Source: Ferrimicrobium sp. (lineage in GTDB: Bacteria > Actinomycetota > Acidimicrobiia > Acidimicrobiales > Acidimicrobiaceae). Taken from it: DNA of 49,882 bases. Positions 35,384-44,834 of the stretch are shown here, one piece after another. Every line of letters starts with the position of its first letter. The stretch's first letter is position 1. The notes under the pieces are model-generated. The model was given only the letters and a program-made list of their open reading frames with translations. It was not told the origin of the DNA and did no database searches. Both the position numbers and the translations under genes were made by a program. Location of the stretch: positions 1 through 49,882 of the forward strand of contig NZ_DAHXOI010000017.1 of NCBI RefSeq assembly GCF_027364955.1, read 5' to 3'.

Positions 35384-36772
35384 TTAGGCGTCGTGAGACT
35401 GGCGCTGCCACCAGATGAGGAGACGCTCGATGGCTTGGTCTCGCGGAAGTGGACCCTCTTCAAGTTCGGTCTCGAGGAGAAAAGCGATGGCCTTTCCGAC
35501 GGTCGGTGATGGTGGGATCTGGAGCAACTCCATGATGGCTAGTCCATCCAATGGGGGGCGCAACGAGGCGAGGGCCTCGGATTCCTGAAGCTGCACCACC
35601 CGTTGTTTGAACTCCTCCATCCGCCTCGTCATCGCTTGCAGCTTGTGTTGATTGCGAGTCGTAGCGTCACAGACGGTCAGCTCGTTGAGGTCGTCGTAGA
35701 GTTCGCCGGCATCGCGGATGTAGCGGCGAACGGCGGAGTCGGTCCAGCCATTCTCATAACCATGGAAACGAAGGTGGAGGGCGACCAGTTTCGCCACCTC
35801 CTGGGTGAGTTCTTTTGGGTAGCGGAGTTCTGTCATGATGGCGGTCGCCATTCTCGCACCGACGACGTCGTGAAAATGGAAGGTGACACCATCGGGGCCT
35901 ATCTCCCGTGTCTTGGGTTTGGCGATGTCATGGAGGAGAGCTGCCAGGCGCAGGCGGAGCCGAGGTGAGCATTTTTGTACCACGGCGATGGTGTGGGCAA
36001 GAACGTCTTTATGGTGATGGACTGGGTCCTGCTCGAGGCGAAGGTTGGCGAGCGCCGGCAAAAAGTTGCTGGCAAGCGGAGTGTTGACGAGGAATTGAAG
36101 ACCGGGCGTGGGGTTGGGTATCGTCAGTAGGCGATTGAGTTCATCGCGGATTCTCTCACGTGAAAGAATGTCGAGACGAGGCGCGAGCTGTTCGATGGTC
36201 GCGATGAGCTCTGATTCCGGCACAAGATCGAAGCGTGCGATGAATCGAGCGGCTCGGAGCATGCGGAGTGGGTCCTCGCTAAAAGAGGTGGTGGGGGATA
36301 CCGGTGTACGCAAACGGTGGGCAAGGAGGTCTTCAAGACCATGGTAGGGGTCGATCAAGCGTGGTTCTTGCGCAGTTAGTTCGAGAGCCATCGCGTTGAT
36401 GGTGAAGTCTCTACGCGCTAGGTCGTCTTGGAGTGAGGTCGAAAATGTCACCTGGGGTTTGCGACTCGTGTCGACGTAGGCTTCGGCTCGGTGGGTCGTG
36501 ATCTCTAACCGTAAATCCTGCAGCGAACAGGCTATTGTCCCGAAGCGCTCGCCGGCTCGATTGACTGAGTGTACCAACCCCGCCAGGGCCGAACGTATCT
36601 CGTCGGGTTCAGCGTCCGTGGTAAGGTCGACATCGGTGAAGTCATCGACGGTGCCAAGAAGTAAGTCACGGATGATGCCGCCGACGAGGTAGAGCCGAAA
36701 GCCACGCTCCGTAAATCGTGCTGCAATGGGTTCAAGTGTGTGAATAACAGGTTCGAAGCGGTTAGGGATCAC
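35384..36772 (-). CDS. cca: CCA-adding tRNA nucleotidyltransferase / poly(A) polymerase family
   Basis: The 462-residue enzyme has the nucleotidyltransferase motif VGGIIRDLLLG (about 30-40) with DVDLTTDAEPDEI, the RRDFTINAMAL motif and an HD domain (LLHDIAKPKTREIG, about 275-288). It adds CCA to tRNA 3' ends. That is needed here because the tRNA-Ile at 6849-6922 lacks an encoded CCA. The actinobacterial position next to parB and murJ matches pcnA/cca of Mycobacterium. It is convergent with parB. Confidence 0.93.
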   Translation of the reverse strand: MIPNRFEPVIHTLEPIAARFTERGFRLYLVGGIIRDLLLGTVDDFTDVDLTTDAEPDEIRSALAGLVHSVNRAGERFGTIACSLQDLRLEITTHRAEAYVDTSRKPQVTFSTSLQDDLARRDFTINAMALELTAQEPRLIDPYHGLEDLLAHRLRTPVSPTTSFSEDPLRMLRAARFIARFDLVPESELIATIEQLAPRLDILSRERIRDELNRLLTIPNPTPGLQFLVNTPLASNFLPALANLRLEQDPVHHHKDVLAHTIAVVQKCSPRLRLRLAALLHDIAKPKTREIGPDGVTFHFHDVVGARMATAIMTELRYPKELTQEVAKLVALHLRFHGYENGWTDSAVRRYIRDAGELYDDLNELTVCDATTRNQHKLQAMTRRMEEFKQRVVQLQESEALASLRPPLDGLAIMELLQIPPSPTVGKAIAFLLETELEEGPLPRDQAIERLLIWWQRQSHDA

Positions 36773-36828
36773 TCAGCGGACATTCCTATCGTGGGTCTAT
36801 GGGTTCGTCTGATCGGAGGGATGGCGCA

Positions 36829-37866
36829 TCAACGCGGTAGCACGTCGTGGCCACGGGCCAGGAGCGTTTCTTGACGCATCCTCGCCAGGGTTGAGATGAG
36901 GTCGTTCTCAACGATTCCCGTCGGGTCGGCTGGATCAGGGCGTCTGGAGACACCAAGTAACGCCTCTATGGATGCCCCCGTTGATTCTGCCAAGGCAGCG
37001 AGATCGTACCCACCCTCGAGAAAAGCCACCGTTTTCCCATGCGGCACGAATTGGAGTGCCCACTGAGTCAGATGGTAGTAGTCGTTCGCTCCGTAACCGA
37101 GATCGGTGAGCGGATCGTCACGGTGGCCATCGAAACCTGCTGAGATCAACAGCCAGGTTGGAGCAAATGTAGTGATCACCGGCGCAGCGATCGTGTCGAG
37201 GGCAGCAAGAGCCGTCGCTCCGGTAGTGCGCGGTGGTAACGGGATATTGATGGTAGTCCCGATCGCTGCGCCCTCTCCGACCTCGAATACCTTGCCGGTA
37301 CCAGGGTACAGAGGGTACTGGTGGATCGATACATAGAGGACAGAGGGCTGCGAGTAAAAAATGTCTTGTGTACCATTCCCATGATGGGCATCGATATCCA
37401 CGATGAGTACCTTTTCGCCCTGGTCAACGAGTTGCTGTGCCGCTATGGCGATGTTGTTAAAGAGGCAGAATCCCATCGATGTATCAGTGGTTGCATGATG
37501 TCCTGGAGGCCGCACCGCGACAAAAGCTGCGTCACCCTCTCCTCGCTGGAGACGCGTGATAGCGTCGAGACCAGCACCAGCGGCGAGAAGGGCGATATCG
37601 TAGGATTGATAACCCACTTGCGTATCGGCATCGATGGGTCCGCCGCCCATGAGGCAGAGCTGGCGAATCTCGGCGACATGGGTGCTGTCGTGCACCCGAG
37701 TAACCGAGGCGGCACTTGCTGGGGTGGGTTTGAAGGTGACGATGGCATCTCGAAAACGATCAAGCACCGAAGCGATGACCTCGAGTCGGCTTGCCGACTC
37801 TGGATGGAACAGACCGGTATCGTGTTCTAGGTATTCGGGATGTGTTCCGAACAGTACGGTCATCAT
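36829..37866 (-). CDS. Histone deacetylase-like amidohydrolase
   Basis: The protein has about 345 residues from the first ATG of the ATGATG pair at 37866. Motifs are RPPGHHA (119-125), VDIDAHHGNGT (156-166) with Asp159/His161 metal ligands, SIHQYPLYPG and AGFDGHRDDP. This is the arginase-deacetylase fold of class II HDAC-like bacterial enzymes (acetylpolyamine or acetylated-protein deacetylases). It may deacetylate proteins or polyamines. An upstream in-frame start at 38016 is unlikely because it would overlap the divergent gene. Confidence 0.9.
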   Translation of the reverse strand: MMTVLFGTHPEYLEHDTGLFHPESASRLEVIASVLDRFRDAIVTFKPTPASAASVTRVHDSTHVAEIRQLCLMGGGPIDADTQVGYQSYDIALLAAGAGLDAITRLQRGEGDAAFVAVRPPGHHATTDTSMGFCLFNNIAIAAQQLVDQGEKVLIVDIDAHHGNGTQDIFYSQPSVLYVSIHQYPLYPGTGKVFEVGEGAAIGTTINIPLPPRTTGATALAALDTIAAPVITTFAPTWLLISAGFDGHRDDPLTDLGYGANDYYHLTQWALQFVPHGKTVAFLEGGYDLAALAESTGASIEALLGVSRRPDPADPTGIVENDLISTLARMRQETLLARGHDVLPR

Positions 37867-37983
37867 CCCATGATACCGGGTTGGTCCAGCGAGTTTGCAG
37901 GCAGGGCTACGTCGGCAACTAAGGTTTGGATGAGTGATCCTTCGCCGATGGAGGGCAACTGAAGAAAGGACCGTTGACGCTAG

Positions 37984-38703
37984 TTGGCTGCGCTGAGAAG
38001 TGTCGGTGGTATCCAAGTTCGATATTCGCCGTGGTATGGGAATTTACAGGCGGTGCTTGTGGCGGCGCCCACACAGGTGTGGATGCGCGATCCGGAGATC
38101 CTGATGCGCGCGATAGCCGTGGGTCGACAGATGGGTTACTCTCATTTTTTGGTGCAGGCGACAGGAGCCACGCAGAAACAAGTCTTGCTCAACGCTGGAT
38201 TCCGGGAGTTGGATCGACTGCACGTGCTCTTTCGAAGATGTGCGCTTGCGCTCCCTAAGGTGCCGGATTCTGCCAGTATTGGCAGGCTTCATCGAGCCAG
38301 TCCACTCCACATTGAGGAGGTGATTCGGGTTGACAACGCTTGCTTTGAGCCGTTTTGGGCAATGAATCAGCTCGCACTCTCTGAGGCGGTAGCCGCAACA
38401 CCAAGAAGTCGGTTTAGGGTGATGACAGTAGGCGACTCCGATGTTCTCGCGGGCTACGCTATCTTTGGCTTAGGTGGTGGAGAAGGTTACCTGCAGAGGA
38501 TCGCCGTTGATCCTCAATGGCAGGGCCGCGGCTTTGCTACTCGACTTATCGTCGACGGACTACGGTGGGCCAAGAGGTGGAGAACACGGCGAGTTGGAGT
38601 CAATACACAACAACGTAACGAGAACGCCCTCAGACTCTACCTCAAGCTCGGTTTTGAGCAACAGGCGGAGGGTATCTCGATTTTTGAGCCTGCTTCTCCG
38701 TAG
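37984..38703 (+). CDS. GNAT acetyltransferase, two-lobed
   Basis: The 239-residue product carries a C-terminal GNAT domain (LQRIAVDPQWQGRGFATRLIVDGLRWAKR, about 165-195, and NENALRLYLKLGFEQQ). The N-terminal half (about 20-90) has a weaker GNAT-like pattern (VGRQMGYSHFLVQATGATQKQVLLNAGFREL), so it may be a degenerate tandem. The start is TTG and uncertain. It is divergent from the deacetylase-like gene. An acetyltransferase beside a deacetylase suggests an acetylation cycle, but this is only inference. Confidence 0.78.
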   Translation: MAALRSVGGIQVRYSPWYGNLQAVLVAAPTQVWMRDPEILMRAIAVGRQMGYSHFLVQATGATQKQVLLNAGFRELDRLHVLFRRCALALPKVPDSASIGRLHRASPLHIEEVIRVDNACFEPFWAMNQLALSEAVAATPRSRFRVMTVGDSDVLAGYAIFGLGGGEGYLQRIAVDPQWQGRGFATRLIVDGLRWAKRWRTRRVGVNTQQRNENALRLYLKLGFEQQAEGISIFEPASP

Positions 38704-40513
38704 CAGCTTCGTCTTCATCCTGATTTTGTTGAGTTTTCTGCCGCGAAGCGGATCGGACCTAACGGCCGTGAGAGCGAAGGTAACCCTGACCCAGGATGTC
38801 GGTGTCCTGGTGAACCCGCAACCACTCTCGCTGCACTTCACCTGGACTGGTCCCTCCTCGAATGTGGAGGCGTTTGTTGTCGTCTACCCGAGCACATCCT
38901 CACGTTCTCAGCTGCGCCAGACCCTCAAACTCGGTCCGGCTGGCTCGCCGCTGGCCCTGTCAAGGCCTCGCGCGCTCTCGTCGTTGGGCTCGTCGGGCGA
39001 CTATGACTTGACGTCGCGGATCTTTGCCGACCTCTCCTGTGGCACGAACTGTGCAGGGGTCTATCCGGTTGAACTTCGCCTCGCCAACAGCCAAACAGGA
39101 GTCACCCTCGATCAGCTGATTTTGGGGATCCCGTTCCTTCCGTCAAGCACCGCGATCACGACACCACTTGGAGTTGCGCCAGTCCTCCATATGGAGCTGC
39201 CGACAACCTCAAAGCGTGTTGATGCGGCCCTCTCGCGTCTGTCGAGTTCGCCAGCCGCTGCATCGATCTCATTGGGTGGTGCAGTCGGCACTTCCATCGC
39301 GCTCCAGAAGAAATATGCCAGCTTGATTGGTCCGCCTGACCTGCACCAGCGTATTGTTTCACCGTACGCTGCTGCGGCTACAAGCTGCTCTCGTTCGGCG
39401 TTCTCCTCGTTTATCGGTCTAGGTGCACGGCTTCGACTCTCTGGTCAAATCAACGGGACGGGATCCAAGACGGCGGTCCTGTATCAATACCCTACCCGTC
39501 ATGCCCTTAATGTCCTGGGCCAACAACAGATCGATTCGGTGGTCGTTCCCGATGGGGTATTGAGCCAACTCGCCTCGGTGCTCTCGGTGTCAGACCCAGC
39601 CCACATCCACACCGATGGGCTTACGATCTTGGGTGCGAGTGGACAGCTCGGTAACGAATTTGCCAACGCGGGCACACCGTTGGGATATCAACGGCTGGTG
39701 GCAGATCTCGCCCAGTTCTATTTTCAAGCACCGGCCCAGAGTGGAAGGGTGGCGGTGATGGAGGTGAACCTCACGACACCTGGGCAGATCGAGGACATCA
39801 CCACCATACTTGACCATCTTGGGGCAAGCCCGTTACTCAAAACCATGACGATCGAAACCGCAGCCTCCCTGCCAAGCAGTCAGATCTCGCTTGCAAATCT
39901 TTCGCTAGCTCCCACACCAAAGCACTGCAGCGCGCTCGCCAAAGCACAGCGTCGGCGATTGGCTCGGTTAAGCGCCATTGCGTCAGCTGATAGCGGAACG
40001 CGAGATGGCTTAGTGGGGATCATCAGCTTGGCTCAGCTCGCCACCTCAAGCGACTCGCATGTGGCCACACAGGCATTGCCCGTGCTTGGGAAACAAGAGC
40101 AGGGGCTGCTCGACGATGTGCAGTTGGTTGGTTCCAAAACCATCACACTTACCTCGCATAGTGTGTCGGTGCCGCTCACCCTCTCCTCGAAGTTACCATT
40201 TCCTATCCGTGTTCAGCTCTCGATCCGGTCGTCGGAGATCTCGTTCCCCAAGGGGTCGAAGCGTAACGTGGACCTAACGAAGGGGACGGCCACAGTGGGT
40301 CTGCCGGTCGTGGTGAAAGCGCTAGGAACCTTTGCGGTGACCGCGGTGGTATCGGCTCCCAACGGACAGGTGCTTATCACCGACGTCCTTACGGTCCACT
40401 CCACTGGATTCTCCACGGTCGGTATCGTGTTGACGATTGGAGCTGCTCTGGTCTTACTCTCATGGTGGGTACGCACCGCTCGTCGACACCACAAGAAGAC
40501 GAGCACCGAGTGA
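38684..40513 (+). CDS. DUF6049-type envelope protein with signal segment and C-terminal TM
   Basis: The protein has about 609 residues from a TTG at 38684. An N-terminal hydrophobic segment (SLLLRSSFVFILILLSFLP) acts as signal or anchor. A long exported Ser/Thr/Ala-rich part follows, with two Cys in a CGTNCAG pair. The C-terminus has one helix (about 583-600) followed by RRHHKK. This type of protein lies between cca and murJ in many actinobacteria, as Rv3909 does in Mycobacterium. Its function is not known; position suggests a role in cell wall synthesis with MurJ. Confidence 0.75.
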   Translation: MSLLLRSSFVFILILLSFLPRSGSDLTAVRAKVTLTQDVGVLVNPQPLSLHFTWTGPSSNVEAFVVVYPSTSSRSQLRQTLKLGPAGSPLALSRPRALSSLGSSGDYDLTSRIFADLSCGTNCAGVYPVELRLANSQTGVTLDQLILGIPFLPSSTAITTPLGVAPVLHMELPTTSKRVDAALSRLSSSPAAASISLGGAVGTSIALQKKYASLIGPPDLHQRIVSPYAAAATSCSRSAFSSFIGLGARLRLSGQINGTGSKTAVLYQYPTRHALNVLGQQQIDSVVVPDGVLSQLASVLSVSDPAHIHTDGLTILGASGQLGNEFANAGTPLGYQRLVADLAQFYFQAPAQSGRVAVMEVNLTTPGQIEDITTILDHLGASPLLKTMTIETAASLPSSQISLANLSLAPTPKHCSALAKAQRRRLARLSAIASADSGTRDGLVGIISLAQLATSSDSHVATQALPVLGKQEQGLLDDVQLVGSKTITLTSHSVSVPLTLSSKLPFPIRVQLSIRSSEISFPKGSKRNVDLTKGTATVGLPVVVKALGTFAVTAVVSAPNGQVLITDVLTVHSTGFSTVGIVLTIGAALVLLSWWVRTARRHHKKTSTE

Positions 40514-42111
40514 TCGCACAACTCAAGCGTCTTCTCTTTGGGACGCGGGAATCGGCTAGTCAAAATGCGGCCTTGCTGGCGGCGGGAACACTGACCTCTC
40601 GCCTGACCGGATTGGTACGTCTTATCGTGCTCGCCGTCGTGCTCGGCGTCCGTCCGCTTGCTGATGCCTATAACCTTGGCAACAATACCCCAAATATGCT
40701 CTATGACCTCCTCTTAGGAGGTGTCATTTCGGCGACTCTGTTGCCGGTGCTCTCGGCGCGTTTTAGCGTGGCGGGGCGTCGGTTGGGCACCAAGTCCCAA
40801 GCTACGATCTTGACTCTTGGGATCGTCGGCCTATTGGTGGCGACGATGATTTTCGAACTATTGGCACCGGCGATCATTGGGCTCTATACGATCGCGAACC
40901 ATCACGCCTATGCACTAGCGCAACGGGAATTAGCCACGGAGTTGCTACGCCTGTTTGCGCCGCAGCTCTTTTTTTATGGTGCCATCTCGCTGTTCACTGC
41001 CGTCTTAAACCTCCGAGGCAACTTTGCCTCAGCGGCATTCGCTCCGATCGCGAACAACATCGTCTCGGTTGCCTCACTCGTGACCTTCGCCGCACTCTAT
41101 CCGGGTGCAAATCTTAGCATTGTGTTAGCCCACCCGGATGCCGTGCTCATTTTGGGTCTCGGTTCGACCGCGGGTGTAGCGGCGCAGATGCTCGTTCTGC
41201 TACCGGTCATGTTGCGGCTGGGCATCGAGTTCCGCCCATCCTTTGCGCTTCGTGATCCGGCGGTTCGTGAGATGTTTTCCCTTTCATCGTGGACCATTGG
41301 TTTTGTGATCGCCAACCAGATCGCCGTCTTTGTGGTCCAGGCCATCGCTGATCCTCGACCCGGGTTTATCAGCGCGTACAACTACGCCTATCTGTTTTTC
41401 CAATTGCCCTATGCGATCGTCTCGCTCTCGATTATGACGGCGCTCCAACCCCGGCTGGCTCGACTGTGGGCCACGAGTGACCGGCAGGGCTTCGCCGCCA
41501 ACCTCACCCGCGCGCTTCGGGCGAGTGTGGCGATAACACTGCCGCTTGCGGCCATCATGTTAGTTGGCGCCCCGGTGGGACTCGATCTGGTGCTTCGCTA
41601 TGGAGCGGTTGGCATGGCTGGAGTAAACCTGACCGCCGCGGCACTACAGGGATTCGCGGTGGGCTTGCCAGGATTCGCTCTCTTCCTCTCGATTGTGCAG
41701 GGTCTTCAGGCGACTCGCAATGCCCGAGTCGTTTTTGTCCTCTACCTCGTCGAGAATGGGCTCAACATTGTGCTTGCCTTTGCGTTGGTCAACCGATATG
41801 GAATCGTCGGATTGACCACTTCCTTGTCCATCGCCTACACGGTGGCGGCGTTGCTGGGTCTCTTCGTGTTGATGAGGATGCACGCGCTTCGTGCGCCCGG
41901 GGAGGTCGTACGGGTGTGGTTGCGGCTCGCGATGATTGGTGCCGTCGCGGCACTGGTGTTGTGGAGAACCCTACCTTCGATCGCTGCCCCAAGGAGTGTT
42001 GGTTTCTTCCTTCAGACCTTGGGAGCACTACTGATCTGTGCAGGTGTTTTCGTGGTTCTCAATGCGCTCGCAACTAGACTGGGCCGCCAAGGAAGGGAGA
42101 TCCATCGATGA
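40510..42111 (+). CDS. murJ: Lipid II flippase MurJ (MviN)
   Basis: The protein has 533 residues and about 14 membrane helices from the GTG at 40510. The N-terminus (LTSRLTGLVRLIVLAVVLGVRPLADAYNLGNNTPNMLYDLLLGG) is the MviN pattern with conserved Arg residues. It flips lipid II for peptidoglycan synthesis. The GTG lies inside the DUF6049 stop (GTGA). A more distal start at 40462 would overlap it by 50 bp and is less likely. Four-base overlap with degV follows. Confidence 0.92.
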   Translation: MIAQLKRLLFGTRESASQNAALLAAGTLTSRLTGLVRLIVLAVVLGVRPLADAYNLGNNTPNMLYDLLLGGVISATLLPVLSARFSVAGRRLGTKSQATILTLGIVGLLVATMIFELLAPAIIGLYTIANHHAYALAQRELATELLRLFAPQLFFYGAISLFTAVLNLRGNFASAAFAPIANNIVSVASLVTFAALYPGANLSIVLAHPDAVLILGLGSTAGVAAQMLVLLPVMLRLGIEFRPSFALRDPAVREMFSLSSWTIGFVIANQIAVFVVQAIADPRPGFISAYNYAYLFFQLPYAIVSLSIMTALQPRLARLWATSDRQGFAANLTRALRASVAITLPLAAIMLVGAPVGLDLVLRYGAVGMAGVNLTAAALQGFAVGLPGFALFLSIVQGLQATRNARVVFVLYLVENGLNIVLAFALVNRYGIVGLTTSLSIAYTVAALLGLFVLMRMHALRAPGEVVRVWLRLAMIGAVAALVLWRTLPSIAAPRSVGFFLQTLGALLICAGVFVVLNALATRLGRQGREIHR

Positions 42112-42947
42112 GTGTCGCGGTAGTGGTCGATTCGGCGTCCGACCTGCCGAACGAATTGGCTGATGCCCTAGGGATCCGTCGTGTACCTTTGACGATTAGT
42201 CTTGATGGGGTCGACTATAAGGACGGAACCGAGCTCTCGCGGGAACGGTTTTGGGAACTCGCTCAGCGTGCGAGCGATCTACCAAAGACAGCAGCCCCGT
42301 CGCCAGGAGAGTTTGATGCCGCCTTCAGTAGCGAACTCGACGCCGGTGCGAACCACGTCATTTGCCTCACTATGACCAAGGATCTGTCGGCGACCTATCA
42401 AGCGGCACTGGCTGCAGCGAGCGCCTACTCGGGCCGCGTCTCAGTTTTTGACACCCGCAGCTTAACGGTTGGTGAAGGGTTGGTGGCGGTGAGTGCGGCA
42501 ACCGCCGCGCAGGCTGGGGCGGATACAGAGGAGTGCCAGCGGATCGTAAGCGCGACGATCGAGCGAGTGGTGACCTTCGGTATGCTCGATACCCTCGAGA
42601 ACCTTCGTCGGGGAGGAAGAATCGGTGCGGCGAGTGCCCTATTGGGTACCGTCATGTCCTTCAAACCGCTTATTGAGGTGCGTGATGGTGCCATCGAGGC
42701 GGCGGGGCGGGTGCGCACTCGTAAGAGCGCCATCACTTCGCTGTTGGAGAAGTTTGCTGGTGGTGGACCCTATGAGCGGGTCGGTCTCGTCCACGCGATG
42801 GCGAACGACCTCGATGCTGTACTAGCGCGTGTACGTGAGGTGACCGGTGTGGATGAGGTGGTGATCTCGGTCATGGGCGCTACCATTGGGACCCACGCTG
42901 GCCCAGGTGCCCTTGGTATCTCGGTGCTCAAGCATGAACCCAAGTAG
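42108..42947 (+). CDS. DegV family fatty-acid-binding protein
   Basis: The 279-residue protein has VVDSASDLPNELADALGIRRVPLTI at the N-terminus, TAAPSPGEF (about 61-69) and a C-terminal GTHAGPGALGI, which are the DegV fold landmarks. DegV proteins bind fatty acids in the cytoplasm and often aid fatty-acid kinase pathways. ATGA overlap with murJ suggests co-translation. Confidence 0.92.
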   Translation: MSVAVVVDSASDLPNELADALGIRRVPLTISLDGVDYKDGTELSRERFWELAQRASDLPKTAAPSPGEFDAAFSSELDAGANHVICLTMTKDLSATYQAALAAASAYSGRVSVFDTRSLTVGEGLVAVSAATAAQAGADTEECQRIVSATIERVVTFGMLDTLENLRRGGRIGAASALLGTVMSFKPLIEVRDGAIEAAGRVRTRKSAITSLLEKFAGGGPYERVGLVHAMANDLDAVLARVREVTGVDEVVISVMGATIGTHAGPGALGISVLKHEPK

Positions 42948-42972
42948 GATGGTAGGGAAGGAGGTAGGGTAC

Positions 42973-43308
42973 GTGGCTGATTATCACGGCGAAGCAGAAG
43001 GTCAGCGAGACCTAGCTGCTCGCGCGGCGGAGTGGGTTGACGAGATCGCCAAGTTTCTACAGAGCAAGGCAGTGTCGCCGTTGTTCTGGGTCGCACGCGC
43101 TATCATCTTCGGCCTCTTGGGCCTAGCACTGGCGGTGGTTGCTGGCGTGTTGGCTGTCGATGCTTTGGTCAAACTACTCGATGCCTATCTCTTTGCGGGA
43201 CGGGTGTGGATCACGTACTTCGTGATCGGTGGGCTCGCCTTGTTGCTATCGCTGTATGCCTGGCGCAAGATGGGCAAGTATCGCCTTGTCACCGGCGCTT
43301 CGGCGTGA
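42973..43308 (+). CDS. Small two-helix membrane protein, function unknown
   Basis: The 111-residue protein has an N-terminal soluble helix (about 1-37) and two hydrophobic helices (about 39-62 and 72-95), ending with basic residues (WRKMGKYR). No family is recognised. It follows degV by 25 bp with AGGAGG eight bases before the GTG, so it is probably real. Confidence 0.75.
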   Translation: MADYHGEAEGQRDLAARAAEWVDEIAKFLQSKAVSPLFWVARAIIFGLLGLALAVVAGVLAVDALVKLLDAYLFAGRVWITYFVIGGLALLLSLYAWRKMGKYRLVTGASA

Positions 43309-43462
43309 TGGGGCGCCCGCGCGAGCTTACGTAGGACACAGAGGGCGGTATTGACTGCTGCCAGTAATGGGACAGCTCCTGTGGTAGTGCGAATCTTGAC
43401 CACACGAACTGCGTGGATGAAGTAAGCCGGACGAACTCGGTGGTGAAGGAGAAAGGACTCCA

Positions 43463-44428
43463 ATGACAGAGCATGTGAAGGTAGTGATTATTGGTTCGGG
43501 GCCAGCTGGCCTGACGGCGGCCATCTATGCGGCTCGAGCCGACTTCAGCCCAGTCGTACTCGAAGGCGAGCCGTCGTCGACCTCTGATCAGCCTGGCGGG
43601 CAGCTGATGCTGACCACGGAGATCGAGAATTTCCCAGGGTTTGTCGACGGCATTCTCGGCCCAGAGCTCATGGGTAACTTCCGCAGTCAGGCGGAGCGCT
43701 TTGGTGCAAGAATGCACGGGGCCAAAGCTTCTCGAGTCGACCTCTCTGGTGGGCGCGCCGCCATTTGGGCATCCGATGCGACCTCTGACGAGCCGACCTA
43801 CACTGCTGATGCCGTGATTGTGGCGACTGGTGCCCGTTCATTGATGCTCGGACTCGACAACGAACTACGGCTGGTCGGCCACGGTGTCTCGACGTGTGCG
43901 ACCTGTGACGGTTTCTTCTTTCGCGGCCATCGTATCGCGGTCGTTGGTGGTGGTGACTCTGCGTTGGAGGAGGCGTTATTCCTCACCAAGTTCGCCGAGT
44001 CAGTGACGATTATCCACCGTCGCGATGCGCTACGGGCCTCGAAGATCATGCAGGATCGGGCCTTTGCTAACCCGAAGATCTCCTTCCTGTGGAATCGTCA
44101 GGTGACGGCGCTGCATGAAGAGGGTGGTTCGCTCGCTGGTGTGACCGTGCAGGACCCAGCGGGTGGAGCCGAAGAGCGCCATGACTTTACCGGTCTCTTT
44201 GTGGCGATTGGCCATGCACCCAATACCGATGTCTTCAAAGGACAACTCGAGATGGATGACCTTGGCTACCTCGCGACGCAGCCGGGTTCTACCGCGACCA
44301 GCGTTAGGGGAGTGTTCGCCGCAGGCGATGTACAGGATCATATCTATCGCCAGGCGATCACGGCGGCTGGTTCTGGTTGTCAAGCGGCGCTCGATGTCGA
44401 GCACTACCTTGCTGGGCAAGAGGCCTGA
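43463..44428 (+). CDS. trxB: Thioredoxin reductase
   Basis: The 321-residue flavoprotein has the FAD motif IIGSGPAGLTAAIYAAR (9-25), redox CATC (Cys145, Cys148), an NADPH motif VVGGGDSALEEALFL and the C-terminal GVFAAGDVQDHIYRQAITAAGSGCQAALDVE. It reduces thioredoxin with NADPH. trxA follows 61-73 bp downstream. Confidence 0.97.
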   Translation: MTEHVKVVIIGSGPAGLTAAIYAARADFSPVVLEGEPSSTSDQPGGQLMLTTEIENFPGFVDGILGPELMGNFRSQAERFGARMHGAKASRVDLSGGRAAIWASDATSDEPTYTADAVIVATGARSLMLGLDNELRLVGHGVSTCATCDGFFFRGHRIAVVGGGDSALEEALFLTKFAESVTIIHRRDALRASKIMQDRAFANPKISFLWNRQVTALHEEGGSLAGVTVQDPAGGAEERHDFTGLFVAIGHAPNTDVFKGQLEMDDLGYLATQPGSTATSVRGVFAAGDVQDHIYRQAITAAGSGCQAALDVEHYLAGQEA

Positions 44429-44501
44429 GGAATACTTCGGCGATGACGATGTTGATAGTTGCACATGCAAGTATTTACACAGTGAGTGAATGGAGAAGAA
44501 G

Positions 44502-44834
44502 ATGAGCATAGAGATTATTGAACTCAATGATCAGAATTTTGATGAGCGTATCAAGGCGTCGCAGACACCGGTACTAGTAGACTTCTGGGCAGAGTGGTGT
44601 GGACCGTGCAAGATGATTGCTCCGATTCTCGAGGAGATAGCCCAGGACAAAAATGGTCAGCTGGTGATCGGGAAGTTGAATGTGGACAACGCACTGCAGG
44701 TGGCACGGAGGTTCGAGATCATGAGCATCCCGACGCTGATGCTGTTTCGAGACGGCGAACCGGTGAAGCGTATCGTTGGAGCGATGTCCAAGAAGGCACT
44801 GCTGAAGGAGCTGGACCCAGCGCTAGCGGGGTGA
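44502..44834 (+). CDS. trxA: Thioredoxin
   Basis: The 110-residue protein has the WCGPC active site (Cys33 and Cys36) and the cis-Pro motif SIPTLMLF. It keeps cytoplasmic thiols reduced with TrxB. The ATG at 44502 is preceded by GGAG at six bases, better than the ATG at 44490. The TGA overlaps the next gene's GTG. Confidence 0.95.
   Translation: MSIEIIELNDQNFDERIKASQTPVLVDFWAEWCGPCKMIAPILEEIAQDKNGQLVIGKLNVDNALQVARRFEIMSIPTLMLFRDGEPVKRIVGAMSKKALLKELDPALAG

Noticed and set aside
36154-36167. CTCTCACGTGAAAG as a third parS site
   Set aside because: It differs from the parS core at three of 14 positions, is not a full palindrome and lies inside the cca coding sequence.
37867-38016. N-terminal extension of the deacetylase-like protein
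   Set aside because: The 50 extra residues are basic and unlike the family, and they overlap the divergent GNAT gene; the ATGATG at 37866 fits the usual start.
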